A stretch of DNA of 64,000 nt. Source: a bacterium (GTDB taxonomy: Bacteria; Auribacterota; UBA6266). A program made the position numbers and the translations under genes. Of the stretch, positions 44,840 through 53,808 are shown in pieces. Within the stretch, counting starts at the first letter, position 1. Every line of letters starts with the position of its first letter. Below the pieces are notes generated by a model, which had not been told where the DNA came from, ran no database searches, and worked only from the letters and a program-made list of their open reading frames with translations. The stretch spans positions 905,539 through 969,538 of the forward strand of contig JALOBK010000001.1 of assembly GCA_023228325.1 (NCBI GenBank), in the 5' to 3' direction.

Positions 44840-46228
44840 ATGCGTAAAGTATACAGCAGAATACTGCAGATAGTCGGGGATGTTATAACCGTTGAAGCGG
44901 AGGGAGTAGGCAATCAGGAGCTTGCCGAAATAAATACTTCGAGAGGAAAATCGCTTGCCCAGGTGATAAAGCTTGACGGCAATAAAGTCTCTCTCCAGGT
45001 ATTCGCGGGAAGCAGGGGAGTGTCTACCGGCGATGAAGTGAGGTTTCTGGGACACAGGATGCAGGTTTCTTTCTCGGATGATTTAATGGGCAGGATTTTT
45101 GACGGCAGCGGAATCCCGAGGGACAACGGGCCTTCGCTTGCCGACAGCATGGTTGAAATCGGCGGCCCTTCCGTCAATCCCTCAAAAAGGATTATTCCCG
45201 ACAGGATGGTCAGGACGGGAATCCCGATGATAGATGTTTTTAATTCCCTTGTAGTATCACAGAAACTTCCGATTTTCTCTGTCGCGGGAGAACCTTACAA
45301 TGAGCTTCTTTCCAGAATAGCCATGCAGGCGGAAGTTGATGTGATAATACTCGGGGGTTTAGGGCTGAAATATGACGATTTTCTTTTTTTCAGGGATACG
45401 CTCGAAGAACACGGGGCGCTGTCGCGTTCAATATTATTTATCCATACCGCGTCAGACCCTACGGTGGAATGTATTATGGTTCCCGATATGTGCCTTGCGG
45501 TCGCGGAACAATTTGCCATTAAAGGCAAAGATGTTCTTGTCCTTTTGACGGATATGACGAATTTTGCCGATGCCCTGAAAGAAGTAGCGATTACGATGGA
45601 ACAGATACCTTCCAACAGAGGTTACCCCGGAGACCTGTACAGCCAGCTTGCCTCGAGGTATGAAAAGGCGGTTGATTTTTCCGACGCGGGTTCAATAACC
45701 GTGCTGGCGGTTACCACTATGCCCGGAGACGATGTAACTCATCCCGTGCCGGACAATACAGGATACATTACGGAAGGCCAGTTCTATCTCAGGAACGGAA
45801 GAATCGAACCTTTCGGTTCGTTAAGCAGGCTTAAACAGCAGGTTAACGGAAAAACAAGGGAAGACCACAGGACCGTTATGGATACAATGATACAGCTGTA
45901 CGCCGATTTCAAGGATACAAAAGAAAAACTCGCCATGGGTTTCCAGGTGAGCAAATGGGATGAAAAACTGCTCAGGTACGGGAACCTGTTTGAAGACAAA
46001 CTCATGTCTCTTAAGGTAAACATCCCTCTTGAGAAAGCCCTTGACCTGGGCTGGGAAATAATGGCTGAATGTTTTTCTCCTGAAGAAACCGGAGTGAAAA
46101 CGGAGATGTCGGATAAATTCTGGCCTAAAGAAAAACCCGCCGCGGAGCAGGAAAACCGGGCGGATGAAACAGAAGAAGAACAGGAAGAAGGGCCAAAAAC
46201 AGTTGAGGATCTTAACAAACAGGAATAA
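44840..46228 (+). CDS. atpB: V-type ATP synthase subunit B
   Basis: The 462-residue non-catalytic subunit alternates with A in the head. Typical strings are MGRIFDGSGIPRDNGP, TGIPMIDVFNSLVVSQKLPIF split by the usual degenerate P-loop (VAGEPYNEL), and EVAITMEQIPSNRGYPGDLY. The last 30 residues are a strongly acidic tail (ETEEEQEEG), longer than in most relatives. Confidence 0.95.
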   Translation: MRKVYSRILQIVGDVITVEAEGVGNQELAEINTSRGKSLAQVIKLDGNKVSLQVFAGSRGVSTGDEVRFLGHRMQVSFSDDLMGRIFDGSGIPRDNGPSLADSMVEIGGPSVNPSKRIIPDRMVRTGIPMIDVFNSLVVSQKLPIFSVAGEPYNELLSRIAMQAEVDVIILGGLGLKYDDFLFFRDTLEEHGALSRSILFIHTASDPTVECIMVPDMCLAVAEQFAIKGKDVLVLLTDMTNFADALKEVAITMEQIPSNRGYPGDLYSQLASRYEKAVDFSDAGSITVLAVTTMPGDDVTHPVPDNTGYITEGQFYLRNGRIEPFGSLSRLKQQVNGKTREDHRTVMDTMIQLYADFKDTKEKLAMGFQVSKWDEKLLRYGNLFEDKLMSLKVNIPLEKALDLGWEIMAECFSPEETGVKTEMSDKFWPKEKPAAEQENRADETEEEQEEGPKTVEDLNKQE

Positions 46229-46270
46229 GAGCATAAACAGTTAGAAGATAAAAAAAGAAATACCGGATAA

Positions 46271-46885
46271 ATGGCGAAGAAAAAAATCAAATTTACAAAG
46301 GGCGAATTAAAAAGCCAGAGAGATTCTCTCGGCCAATTCCAGAGGTATTTGCCGACGCTTCAGTTAAAACAGCAGCAGTTACAGGTGGAAGTAAGAAAGA
46401 CCGAAGCCAAACTCAGCAAACAGCGCGAAGAGATAGAAGAAATTAAAAAAGATATGGTGGGATGGATAGGCATTCTTGCGGAACCCGGAATAGACCTTTC
46501 CGAATGGGTAAGGCCCCGGGATATCATCACATCCACCGGGAATATCGCCGGAGTAAGCATACCTGTTTTCAAAGGCGTTGATTTCCCCAATACGGAATAC
46601 GACCTTTTTGTCACGCCCCTGTGGGTGGATTCCGCCATAGAGCAGATCAGAAAGCTGGCGGAACTGCTTGCGGAAAATAATGTTGTGAAAAAACAGTATG
46701 AATTATTGAGCAGGGAACTGAAAACTACAATGCAGAGAGTGAATCTTTTTGAAAAAATCAAGATACCCGAATGCAGGGGAAATATAAAGAGAATAAGGAT
46801 ATATATAGGAGACCAGGAAACCAACGCGGTCGGAAGAAGCAAGATAGCGAAGAAAAAAATAGAAAAGGTGCTGCAGGCCGCCTGA
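46271..46885 (+). CDS. atpD: V-type ATP synthase subunit D
   Basis: The 204-residue central-rotor subunit is a long helical hairpin. The N-terminal KFTKGELKSQRDSLGQFQRY and the C-terminal RVNLFEKIKIPECRGNIKRI (adapted DKIxxP...IR motif) and IRIYIGDQE match the family. It turns inside the A3B3 head and transmits torque to the membrane ring. Confidence 0.9.
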   Translation: MAKKKIKFTKGELKSQRDSLGQFQRYLPTLQLKQQQLQVEVRKTEAKLSKQREEIEEIKKDMVGWIGILAEPGIDLSEWVRPRDIITSTGNIAGVSIPVFKGVDFPNTEYDLFVTPLWVDSAIEQIRKLAELLAENNVVKKQYELLSRELKTTMQRVNLFEKIKIPECRGNIKRIRIYIGDQETNAVGRSKIAKKKIEKVLQAA

Positions 46886-46908
46886 CAGCGGAGCCCGGAG
46901 ATTGTTGA

Positions 46909-48708
46909 ATGATTGTCCCGATGAAAAAAGTTAATATTGTTGTGCAGAGCAAAGACACATCGGATGCTCTGGAGCGGCTTTCTTCTCTGGGTCTGGTCCA
47001 TGTGGAAAATGTTGAATCTCCGCACAGCCAGGCGGTTGATGAAGTCCAAAAAGATATGTATATGATATCGAGGGCGATAGAAATCCTTCCCCCCGCGGCG
47101 GAACCCTCCTCACGGGAAAACATTGAGGACTGGGGGAAAATAATCAACGAGATTCTGGATTTAAGGGATTACAGGAGCAAGCTCGCGGAAAAATCCGTAA
47201 AACTGCAAAGGCACATAGATACATGGGATGACTGGGGGGATTTTGATATTTCCCTTATAAGAAGGCTCAGGTCAAAAGATGTGTATGTTTATCTCGCCGA
47301 ACTGCCGGTAAAAGAATTCAATTCTCTTCCCCCTGATATTTTTGCCGAGATTATTTCCAAAAGCAGCGGCCTGGCGCGATGCGCGCTTATTTCCGGCGAA
47401 GAACGGGAATTTTCTTTTAAAACGGCGGCCTTGCCGGACAGAAGGCTTTCCGAAGTGAAAGCGGAAAAAAAGGAGATCGAAGACAGGCTCGGGGAAACAA
47501 ACAGAAGCCTTGAAGATTATGCCCGGTACAGAAAAGAACTCAAGATGATGCTTGAACACCTGGAAAAAGAAATAGAATTCGAGAAAGCCAGCGCCGGGAT
47601 GGGCAGTCAGGGCGAGCTCTCTTATTTAAAAGGATACTGTCCCTTCGATAAGGTCGGCGCCCTGGAAAATGCCGCGGATGAGAACAACTGGGCGGTCCTG
47701 GCGGAAGACCCGGCCGCCGGCGACAATGTCCCCACACTTATAAAAAATCCGAAATGGATTGAGATTATCAGTCCGGTTTTCAACATAATAAAGACAGTGC
47801 CCGGATACAGGGAAGTGGATATAAGCGTGGTTTTCCTTTTATTTTTCTCCGTATTTTTCGCGATGCTTATCGGGGATGCGGGTTACGGCGCTTTGATACT
47901 GGCCGCCGTAATTTTCTTAAGCGTTAAATCGGGAAATAAGATGAAGGATAAGACCCCTTTGTTCCTGATGTATGTTTTGAGCATTGCGACGATTATCTGG
48001 GGAGTTTTGACAGGCACTGTTTTCGGGCAGGTCTGGATAAAACAGACATTTAAACCGCTGATGCCCTGGTTGACGGTGGATTCCAATATGAAAGAATTAT
48101 GTTTTATAATCGGGGCTGTGCAGCTTACCATAGCTCATGCATGGCAGGCGGCGAGAAAGATGCCGTCGGTTGTTTTTATCGCGGATTTAGGCTGGATTTC
48201 TGTAATATGGGGGGCCTTCTGTCTTGCGAGGACATTTATTGTCGGCACGGAGTTCCCTGTTTTTGCGGGGTGGCTCTTTGCGTGCGGGATATCCGCGGTG
48301 TTGTTTTTTACCGTCCCGTTCAAAAGTTTTTTCAAGGACCTTTTCCCGAGGCTTATCACCACGTTTTTAAGTATTATAGGCAGTTTTTCCGACGTAGTTT
48401 CTTACATAAGGCTTTTCGCTGTCGGGATGGCTTCGGTCGCTATTGCGGATGCTTTTAACCAGATGGCGGAAGGTTTCGGCTGGTCTTCGGCGGCAACAGG
48501 CCTGGCGACTGTGCTGGTTCTTCTGATAGGACACGGGCTTAATATTGTGTTGGGCGCCATGGCTGTGCTTGTGCACGGCGTGAGACTGAATGTTTTGGAA
48601 TTTTCAAACCATTTGAATATGGAGTGGTCGGGAATAGAGTATAATCCTTTTAAGGGAAAGAGGGCGGATTTAATAAAAAATAATCTTGAAAGAGGAGGAA
48701 GAGAATAA
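46909..48708 (+). CDS. atpI: V-type ATP synthase subunit I (a subunit)
   Basis: The 599-residue membrane stator has a long soluble N-terminal half with coiled coils and a C-terminal half of about seven helices. The latter includes MLIGDAGYGALILAAVIFL and SYIRLFAVGMASVAIADAFN, which carries the essential arginine in the ion path. Start choice is either the ATG at 46909 or 46921. Its stop overlaps the K start by one base. Confidence 0.93.
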   Translation: MIVPMKKVNIVVQSKDTSDALERLSSLGLVHVENVESPHSQAVDEVQKDMYMISRAIEILPPAAEPSSRENIEDWGKIINEILDLRDYRSKLAEKSVKLQRHIDTWDDWGDFDISLIRRLRSKDVYVYLAELPVKEFNSLPPDIFAEIISKSSGLARCALISGEEREFSFKTAALPDRRLSEVKAEKKEIEDRLGETNRSLEDYARYRKELKMMLEHLEKEIEFEKASAGMGSQGELSYLKGYCPFDKVGALENAADENNWAVLAEDPAAGDNVPTLIKNPKWIEIISPVFNIIKTVPGYREVDISVVFLLFFSVFFAMLIGDAGYGALILAAVIFLSVKSGNKMKDKTPLFLMYVLSIATIIWGVLTGTVFGQVWIKQTFKPLMPWLTVDSNMKELCFIIGAVQLTIAHAWQAARKMPSVVFIADLGWISVIWGAFCLARTFIVGTEFPVFAGWLFACGISAVLFFTVPFKSFFKDLFPRLITTFLSIIGSFSDVVSYIRLFAVGMASVAIADAFNQMAEGFGWSSAATGLATVLVLLIGHGLNIVLGAMAVLVHGVRLNVLEFSNHLNMEWSGIEYNPFKGKRADLIKNNLERGGRE

Positions 48709-49160
48709 TGGCCGGGAATATTTTATCGCAGTTTCAGGATTTGGGTTTTTCTGCGGCGCTGGCATTGGCTGCAATAGGTTCCGCATTGGGAACGGGCGCT
48801 GCCGGGATGGCGGCGGTCGGAGCATGGAAAAAATGTTTTGCGCAAAGCAAAGCGGCGCCTTTTATTCTTACGGTTTTTGTCGGCGCGCCCCTGTCGCAGA
48901 CGATTTACGGTTTTATCGTTATGAACACCCTGTCGGCAAAGGCAGGTTCCGGCGTGTATTTATGGTCAGCAGGTATTTTTGCCGGCATAGCTTTGGGAAT
49001 GAGCGCTTTAATGCAGGGGAAGGCCGGAGCCGCGGCTTCCGACGCGATGGCCGAAACAGGAAAAGGGTTCGGCAACTATATTATGGTGCTGGGAGTGATA
49101 GAGACAGTGGCGCTTTTTGTGATGGTATTTATTATGATGGGTGTCGCGAATATAAAATAG
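48708..49160 (+). CDS. atpK: V-type ATP synthase subunit K (rotor ring)
   Basis: The 150-residue proteolipid consists of two hairpins (four helices). The ion-binding glutamate is E132 in GVIETVALFVM, while the first hairpin has SQ (S63, Q64) at the matching place. Together with Q103 in LMQGKAG and Y67, these correspond to the sodium ligands known from the Enterococcus hirae ring (T64, Q65, Q110, E139), so a sodium-coupled enzyme is likely. This rests on alignment by eye. Confidence 0.9.
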   Translation: MAGNILSQFQDLGFSAALALAAIGSALGTGAAGMAAVGAWKKCFAQSKAAPFILTVFVGAPLSQTIYGFIVMNTLSAKAGSGVYLWSAGIFAGIALGMSALMQGKAGAAASDAMAETGKGFGNYIMVLGVIETVALFVMVFIMMGVANIK

Positions 49161-49262
49161 AGTATTATAGAGAATCCGAATAAAAATAAGTTTATAAATC
49201 CGGAAGTAGCTTCGTATTTTTTAACCGGTAAAGCTTTTTAAATAATCAAAGGATATCAAGTA

Positions 49263-50423
49263 ATGGCTGAAATGAAAAGAGACCCGAAAAAATACGAGAA
49301 AATCAACAACCTGGTTTTCCTCGCGGATATTATCCTGACCATTTTCATACTTCTTTCTTTTTTCATAACGCCCCTTTCCTTGAACCTCATGAAGGTAATT
49401 GAAAAGAATATACCCGAAAGTTACGGGCAGATAGTTCATTTCATTTTACTGAACGCAGTTTATCTGACAGCGTTTGTTTTTATTAACTGGGCCGTGTTTA
49501 TGCCTCTTCATTATTACGCTTCCTACCATATAGAGCATAAATACGCCCTTTCCAATCTTACCCGGCTTAACTGGTTTAAGGATGAGTTAAAAAAAATTAT
49601 CATTGCCGTATTGACAAAACTTATTCTTATAGAAGCCCTGTATCTTCTTCTATGGAAACAGCCGGGAAGCTGGTGGATATGGACGGCTGTGGTGTGGATA
49701 GTGTTCAGCGTAATCATGAGCAAGGTCTATCCTTCGCTGATACTTCCTCTTTTTTATAAGTTGAAACCGATTGGAAACGAAAGCCTTGAGAAGAGAATAA
49801 AGACTTTCATTGAAAAAGAGGGAGGCAGTGTCCTCGGAGTTTATGAATGGGTATTAAGCGAAAAGACGAAAAAAGCCAATGCGGCTTTTGCCGGTATGGG
49901 AAACACCAAGAAGGTGATCCTGGGAGATACCCTGTTAAAGGATTATTCGGAGGAGGAGATTGAAACGATAGTAGCGCATGAATTCGGCCATCACCGGTTC
50001 AGGCACATCTACAAATTTTTATATATCGGGGCTATCTTTTATGTCGCCAGTTTTGCTTTGATAAATATGATTTTCAAGGGACTTATCGATATGAGATATC
50101 ATGGTGATATTGAATTTTACAATATCGCCACATTCCCGCTTATCGCCCTGTTGATATATGTTATCCAGCTTGTGTCTATGCCTACATTTAACGCAATTTC
50201 ACGGTTTTTCGAAAGGCAGGCCGACAGGTTTGCCCTTGAAAAAACAGGCAAACCGGACGCGTTCATATCGGGCATGACGAAACTGGCCGAGCAGAATCTG
50301 GCGGACAAAGAGCCCAACGGGGTAATTGAATTCCTGCTTTACAGCCACCCGGCAATTTCAAAAAGAATTAAAGCGGCCGAAAAATATAAGAAGAACGTTC
50401 CCGCAGGACAGCAAAACAATTGA
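49263..50423 (+). CDS. M48-family membrane metalloprotease (Ste24-like)
   Basis: The 386-residue membrane protein has the zinc motif VAHEFGHHRFRH (about 239-250) and the third ligand in ERQADRFALE (about 318-327). The N-terminal helices resemble the CAAX prenyl protease 1 N-terminal domain. Several transmembrane segments flank the catalytic site. It probably degrades or processes membrane proteins. rsmI starts within its last codons. Confidence 0.88.
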   Translation: MAEMKRDPKKYEKINNLVFLADIILTIFILLSFFITPLSLNLMKVIEKNIPESYGQIVHFILLNAVYLTAFVFINWAVFMPLHYYASYHIEHKYALSNLTRLNWFKDELKKIIIAVLTKLILIEALYLLLWKQPGSWWIWTAVVWIVFSVIMSKVYPSLILPLFYKLKPIGNESLEKRIKTFIEKEGGSVLGVYEWVLSEKTKKANAAFAGMGNTKKVILGDTLLKDYSEEEIETIVAHEFGHHRFRHIYKFLYIGAIFYVASFALINMIFKGLIDMRYHGDIEFYNIATFPLIALLIYVIQLVSMPTFNAISRFFERQADRFALEKTGKPDAFISGMTKLAEQNLADKEPNGVIEFLLYSHPAISKRIKAAEKYKKNVPAGQQNN

Positions 50424-51247
50424 AGATTCCTGTTCTATATGTTGTGGCAACGCCCATCGGCAACCTGGGGGACCTTGCTCCCCGGGCAATAGAAATCCTC
50501 ATGGATTCCGGCCTTATCATTGCTGAAGATACGAGAACAGCGGGGCTGTTACTGGAAAGATTTAAAATACCGCGAAAGAGCATCGTAAGTTTTTTTGAAG
50601 GCAATGAGCGGAAGAAACTCAGTTATATAATCCAGAAAGTCAAAGCGGCGGGAAAAGCCGCGCTTATAACCGAAGCCGGGACGCCGTGTGTTTCCGATCC
50701 GGGTTACAGGCTCGTAAATATGCTTAGAGAAGAAGCGGTGGAAATAATCCCCGTGCCGGGGCCCTGCGCCGCAATAGCGGCCCTGTCCGCTTCCGGGATA
50801 GCATCCGACAGATTTGCTTTTGAAGGTTACCTGCCTAAAAACAATAAAAAACTCAGGGATTATCTGAGCGGTTTAAAAGGAGAAAAAAGGACGCTTATTT
50901 TTTATGAGTCCCCCAAAAGGGTCCGCAATTCGCTTGAGATAATGAGGGATATCATGGGGGACAGGAAAGCCTGTCTTTTCAGGGAGATGACAAAGATTTA
51001 CGAAGAGAGCATATTCGGGACGTTTTCCGAAATACTGGAAAAACTTCAGGGCGAGCCCCGCGGTGAAATAACCATGGTTGTCAGCGCATGCGGCGAAACG
51101 AATAAAACGGATTATGATTTTGAGAAGATATTTTCGATTATCCGCGATGAAGCGGGCATTTCCGGCAGCAAAGCCGCGAAAATCGCCGCGAAAATCACAG
51201 GTCTCAAAAAAAGGGACATCTACAGGGCGGCAGCGCGAAAAGATTGA
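50420..51247 (+). CDS. rsmI: 16S rRNA (cytidine1402-2'-O)-methyltransferase RsmI
   Basis: The 275-residue enzyme methylates the ribose of C1402 in the decoding centre. It shows LYVVATPIGNLGDLAPRAIE, IIAEDTRTAGLLL, LITEAGTPCVSDPGYRLV and PVPGPCAAIAALSASG, all standard for the family. The TTG start overlaps the protease stop by 4 nt (TTGA), so translation is coupled. It ends 1 nt before the convergent GGDEF/HD-GYP gene. Confidence 0.93.
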   Translation: MKIPVLYVVATPIGNLGDLAPRAIEILMDSGLIIAEDTRTAGLLLERFKIPRKSIVSFFEGNERKKLSYIIQKVKAAGKAALITEAGTPCVSDPGYRLVNMLREEAVEIIPVPGPCAAIAALSASGIASDRFAFEGYLPKNNKKLRDYLSGLKGEKRTLIFYESPKRVRNSLEIMRDIMGDRKACLFREMTKIYEESIFGTFSEILEKLQGEPRGEITMVVSACGETNKTDYDFEKIFSIIRDEAGISGSKAAKIAAKITGLKKRDIYRAAARKD

Positions 51248-51248
51248 A

Positions 51249-52961
51249 CTAAGAAACGTTGGCAACAAAAGCCTTTACGACTTTCGGGTCGAAATAAGTT
51301 CCGGCAGCTTTTTCAACTATGTTCAACGCTTTATCATCGTTGAAAGCCTCCCTGTAAGGGCGGTCCGAGATAAGGGCCTGGTAGGCGTCGGTAACCGCTA
51401 AAACTCTCGCGCCGATCGGTATTTCTTCTCCTTTAAGCCCGTTCGGATAACCGGTGCCGTTGTAACGCTCATGATGGTGCAGTATACTGGGCAGTGAGCC
51501 GCTCAGCATGGATGAAGCCTTTACCATATCAAAAGCTATTTGAGGATGTTTTTTGATAATCCGGCATTCTTCCACTGTCAGAGGCGACTTTTTTTGAAGG
51601 ATTGAGTCGCTTATAAATATTTTGCCGATGTCGTATAAAGCCGCGGCGTTTTTTATGTCATACACTTCTTCGGGGCTTATTTTGAGTATATCCGCGACTC
51701 TTTCTATCGTCGCTATCATCCATTCAAAGTGTTCGCCGACAAACGGGTTTCTGGTATCAATATTCCTTGCCACAGAGTAGATTTCTTCCAGGTTTGATAT
51801 TTTTTTCGCTATTGTGAATATTTGTTCGGTGCTTTTCCCGTTTATGTATTCGTTGTTCTCAAAAGAGGAAACAAAATCATAAATTGATTCCACGATAGTT
51901 TTTTTTGAGCGGTCACCCAGGTCCGTAATGGTTTTTTTCAATGTTTCAATGTTTGCGGATTTGTAATTACCCTCTATTATCGGGGTTCCTTTATTCTGGT
52001 AGAAAACAGCCCTGCCTTTTCCGAAGTCCTTTGCTTCAATAAGCGCGGCGTCGGAAACCCTTAAAAGGTCTTCGGCGGTTTTCAGGCTTCTTTCCGGGTA
52101 ACAGGCGGCGCCTACGCTGATAGAAGACCTGATTTCCTCATCGCTTATATTGAATATATGAGCCCCGATCTTGTTTATAATGTGTTCGGAAAATCTCTTT
52201 GCCCCCGCATAACCGCTTTCTATAAGCAGCGCGGCAAGCCGTTCTTCTTTATAGCGGAAAAAGACATCCTCTTTCCGGCCCTCGTCTTTTATCAGGCCGG
52301 CGACTTCTTTCAGCAGTGTGTTTGCCGTAGTGTGCCCGTGAGAATTGCTTATCCGGTCAAAATTCTCGACCTCAATAATAAGCAGGGCCATGGGAAGGAC
52401 GCTTCTCTGCGCGCGGCTTATCTCCGCGGCAAGCCTTTCCGTAAGGTATCGTTTGTTATAAAACCCGGTTACCGGATCTATTCTTGTTATTTCCGCGATT
52501 TGCTGTTTTTCCTGGAAGACCTCTGCCTCGGCTTTTTTCCTTTTTGTGATATCCAGCACATATATCGCTATCTGGGAAATCCTCTTGTTGTCATCAAAGA
52601 TGGGGTAAATGTGTATTTCTATATCTTTTCTTTCACCTGTTATATCCGTTGTGGCAAATTCGCGGTTCAGGGTCTTTCCGGAATCCTTTACTTCTTTTAT
52701 AATGCTGTTGATATTTTCTTTAATGGCGGGGATATCTTCGAATTCGGATTCTATATATGTTTTATCGCCTGCGTTCAGCCCGGTCGCGGAATTTGCTTTT
52801 ATTACATAACCGTTATGAGAACTCACTATGTAAAAAGGATAAGGCAGCGCGTCAAAGGCGTTTTCCAACGGCTCATGGGATTCATCATTCTTATTGCCTT
52901 CAGAATTATGAAACTCATGATTAAGGATATAGCTATCCTCTTTGTTTACATCCTCGACCAT
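51249..52961 (-). CDS. PAS-GGDEF-HD-GYP protein with degenerate catalytic motifs
   Basis: Starting at the ATG at 52961, which has an AGAGGAAA ribosome-binding site, the product is 570 residues; an open frame extends upstream but lacks such support. Domains in order are a PAS-like sensor (about 30-145), GGDEF-like (about 160-325) and HD-GYP (about 400-565). The GGDEF site reads RYKEE (236-240), so cyclase activity is unlikely. In the HD-GYP domain HHERYNGTGYP (496-506) is intact, but the HD dyad reads YD (443-444). The protein may sense c-di-GMP or be a weakened phosphodiesterase. Confidence 0.8.
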   Translation of the reverse strand: MVEDVNKEDSYILNHEFHNSEGNKNDESHEPLENAFDALPYPFYIVSSHNGYVIKANSATGLNAGDKTYIESEFEDIPAIKENINSIIKEVKDSGKTLNREFATTDITGERKDIEIHIYPIFDDNKRISQIAIYVLDITKRKKAEAEVFQEKQQIAEITRIDPVTGFYNKRYLTERLAAEISRAQRSVLPMALLIIEVENFDRISNSHGHTTANTLLKEVAGLIKDEGRKEDVFFRYKEERLAALLIESGYAGAKRFSEHIINKIGAHIFNISDEEIRSSISVGAACYPERSLKTAEDLLRVSDAALIEAKDFGKGRAVFYQNKGTPIIEGNYKSANIETLKKTITDLGDRSKKTIVESIYDFVSSFENNEYINGKSTEQIFTIAKKISNLEEIYSVARNIDTRNPFVGEHFEWMIATIERVADILKISPEEVYDIKNAAALYDIGKIFISDSILQKKSPLTVEECRIIKKHPQIAFDMVKASSMLSGSLPSILHHHERYNGTGYPNGLKGEEIPIGARVLAVTDAYQALISDRPYREAFNDDKALNIVEKAAGTYFDPKVVKAFVANVS

Positions 52962-52985
52962 ATTTATTTCCTCTAAAATACAAAC

Positions 52986-53036
52986 GCCGGGCGCAACCCG
53001 GCTTTTTGCTCTCGCAATCCCCGAAAAAGGGATTGC
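52986..53036 (-). promoter_or_regulatory. Tandem hairpins in the leader of the GGDEF/HD-GYP gene
   Basis: On the minus strand GCAATCCC/GGGATTGC (53036-53014) forms the first hairpin. GAGAGCAAAAA follows, then GCCGGG/CCCGGC (53002-52986) and a T-rich run ending 10-15 nt before the ribosome-binding site. The second hairpin has terminator form. It could end the upstream gene or act as an attenuator for a c-di-GMP-related gene. It does not clearly match the known c-di-GMP riboswitch consensus. Confidence 0.45.
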
Positions 53037-53211
53037 ATAAAAAACAGAGTCGCTGAAAACTAAGTTACAATATATTAAAAAAATGTTAAAAAATACTGGG
53101 TATTTATAACACGAAAGCTTTCGGATTGTCAAGTGTCCATTTTGGATTCGGAACGCTTTTCCCGACGGTAAAAATACTTTTTCCCGCGCGGATATTCAAA
53201 AAATCCGCGGC

Positions 53212-53694
53212 CTAGATAAAGGCCTTGTTTTGCAGAACATCTTTGCTTTTAAGGTGTTGCGGTTCGAATATTTCATCAACGAGACTTTCCCCGACATAAA
53301 CCCTTATAAGATAACCATAAAAGACAAATCCGGCGCCGGTGGCCGGATAAAAACTGGTGCTTATGAAAAGCCTGTCATTTTTATCCCAGGGTAGAAAAGG
53401 CGTAAGATCCTGGCGGGCCGCGAGAACAATGTTTTTATTTTCTATCTCTTTGCCTTCCAAAGTGTTAGGTATTTCAAAGAAGTATATAACAATTTTTATT
53501 CTGCCTTCTATCTTGGGGACGTTCTTTTTCAGCGTTATTTTAAAATAGGAGTGCAGTTCTTCGAATTCACCCGAAATCTCTTCGGTTTTGCCGACGCTTT
53601 CTATAGATATGGACCGTTCTTCGGCGGCTGAAAAGAAAGCAAACAGCAATAATCCGGCAAACAGGGAACACAACAATACATAAGACTTATTCAT
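53212..53694 (-). CDS. Unrecognised secreted protein
   Basis: The 160-residue protein has a clear signal peptide (SYVLLCSLFAGLLLFAFFSA) and a beta-rich mature part with FFEIPNTLEGKE and ISTSFYPATGAGFVFYGYL. I do not recognise the family. It stands alone between the signalling protein and the PEP-CTERM group on the minus strand. The DNA from 52962 to 53211 holds hairpins (including CCGCGGAT/ATCCGCG near 53180-53210) and no gene. Confidence 0.6.
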   Translation of the reverse strand: MNKSYVLLCSLFAGLLLFAFFSAAEERSISIESVGKTEEISGEFEELHSYFKITLKKNVPKIEGRIKIVIYFFEIPNTLEGKEIENKNIVLAARQDLTPFLPWDKNDRLFISTSFYPATGAGFVFYGYLIRVYVGESLVDEIFEPQHLKSKDVLQNKAFI

Positions 53695-53760
53695 ATACCC
53701 GAAATTATTATAGCATTAAATATATTGGCTGACAAGTTTTTACTATTGTGTTAAAAAAAA

Positions 53761-53782
53761 GGCGGTATCTTAAGATACCGCC
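53761..53782 (-). terminator. Terminator after the first PEP-CTERM gene
   Basis: A perfect 22-bp palindrome with arms GGCGGTATCTT/AAGATACCGCC is followed on the minus strand by nine T residues (53760-53753 side). It lies 26 nt after the stop of the 53809 gene. Confidence 0.85.
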
Positions 53783-53808
53783 TAAAGAGGGGTGAACGGA
53801 TATAATTA

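Noticed and set aside
52975..53040. Assignment of the leader hairpins as a c-di-GMP-I riboswitch
   Set aside because: AGCAAAAAGCC recalls part of the consensus, but the conserved receptor loop and second stem cannot be aligned.
52962..53132. 57-residue N-terminal extension of the GGDEF/HD-GYP protein
   Set aside because: It crosses the two leader hairpins and lacks a ribosome-binding site, while the ATG at 52961 has one.
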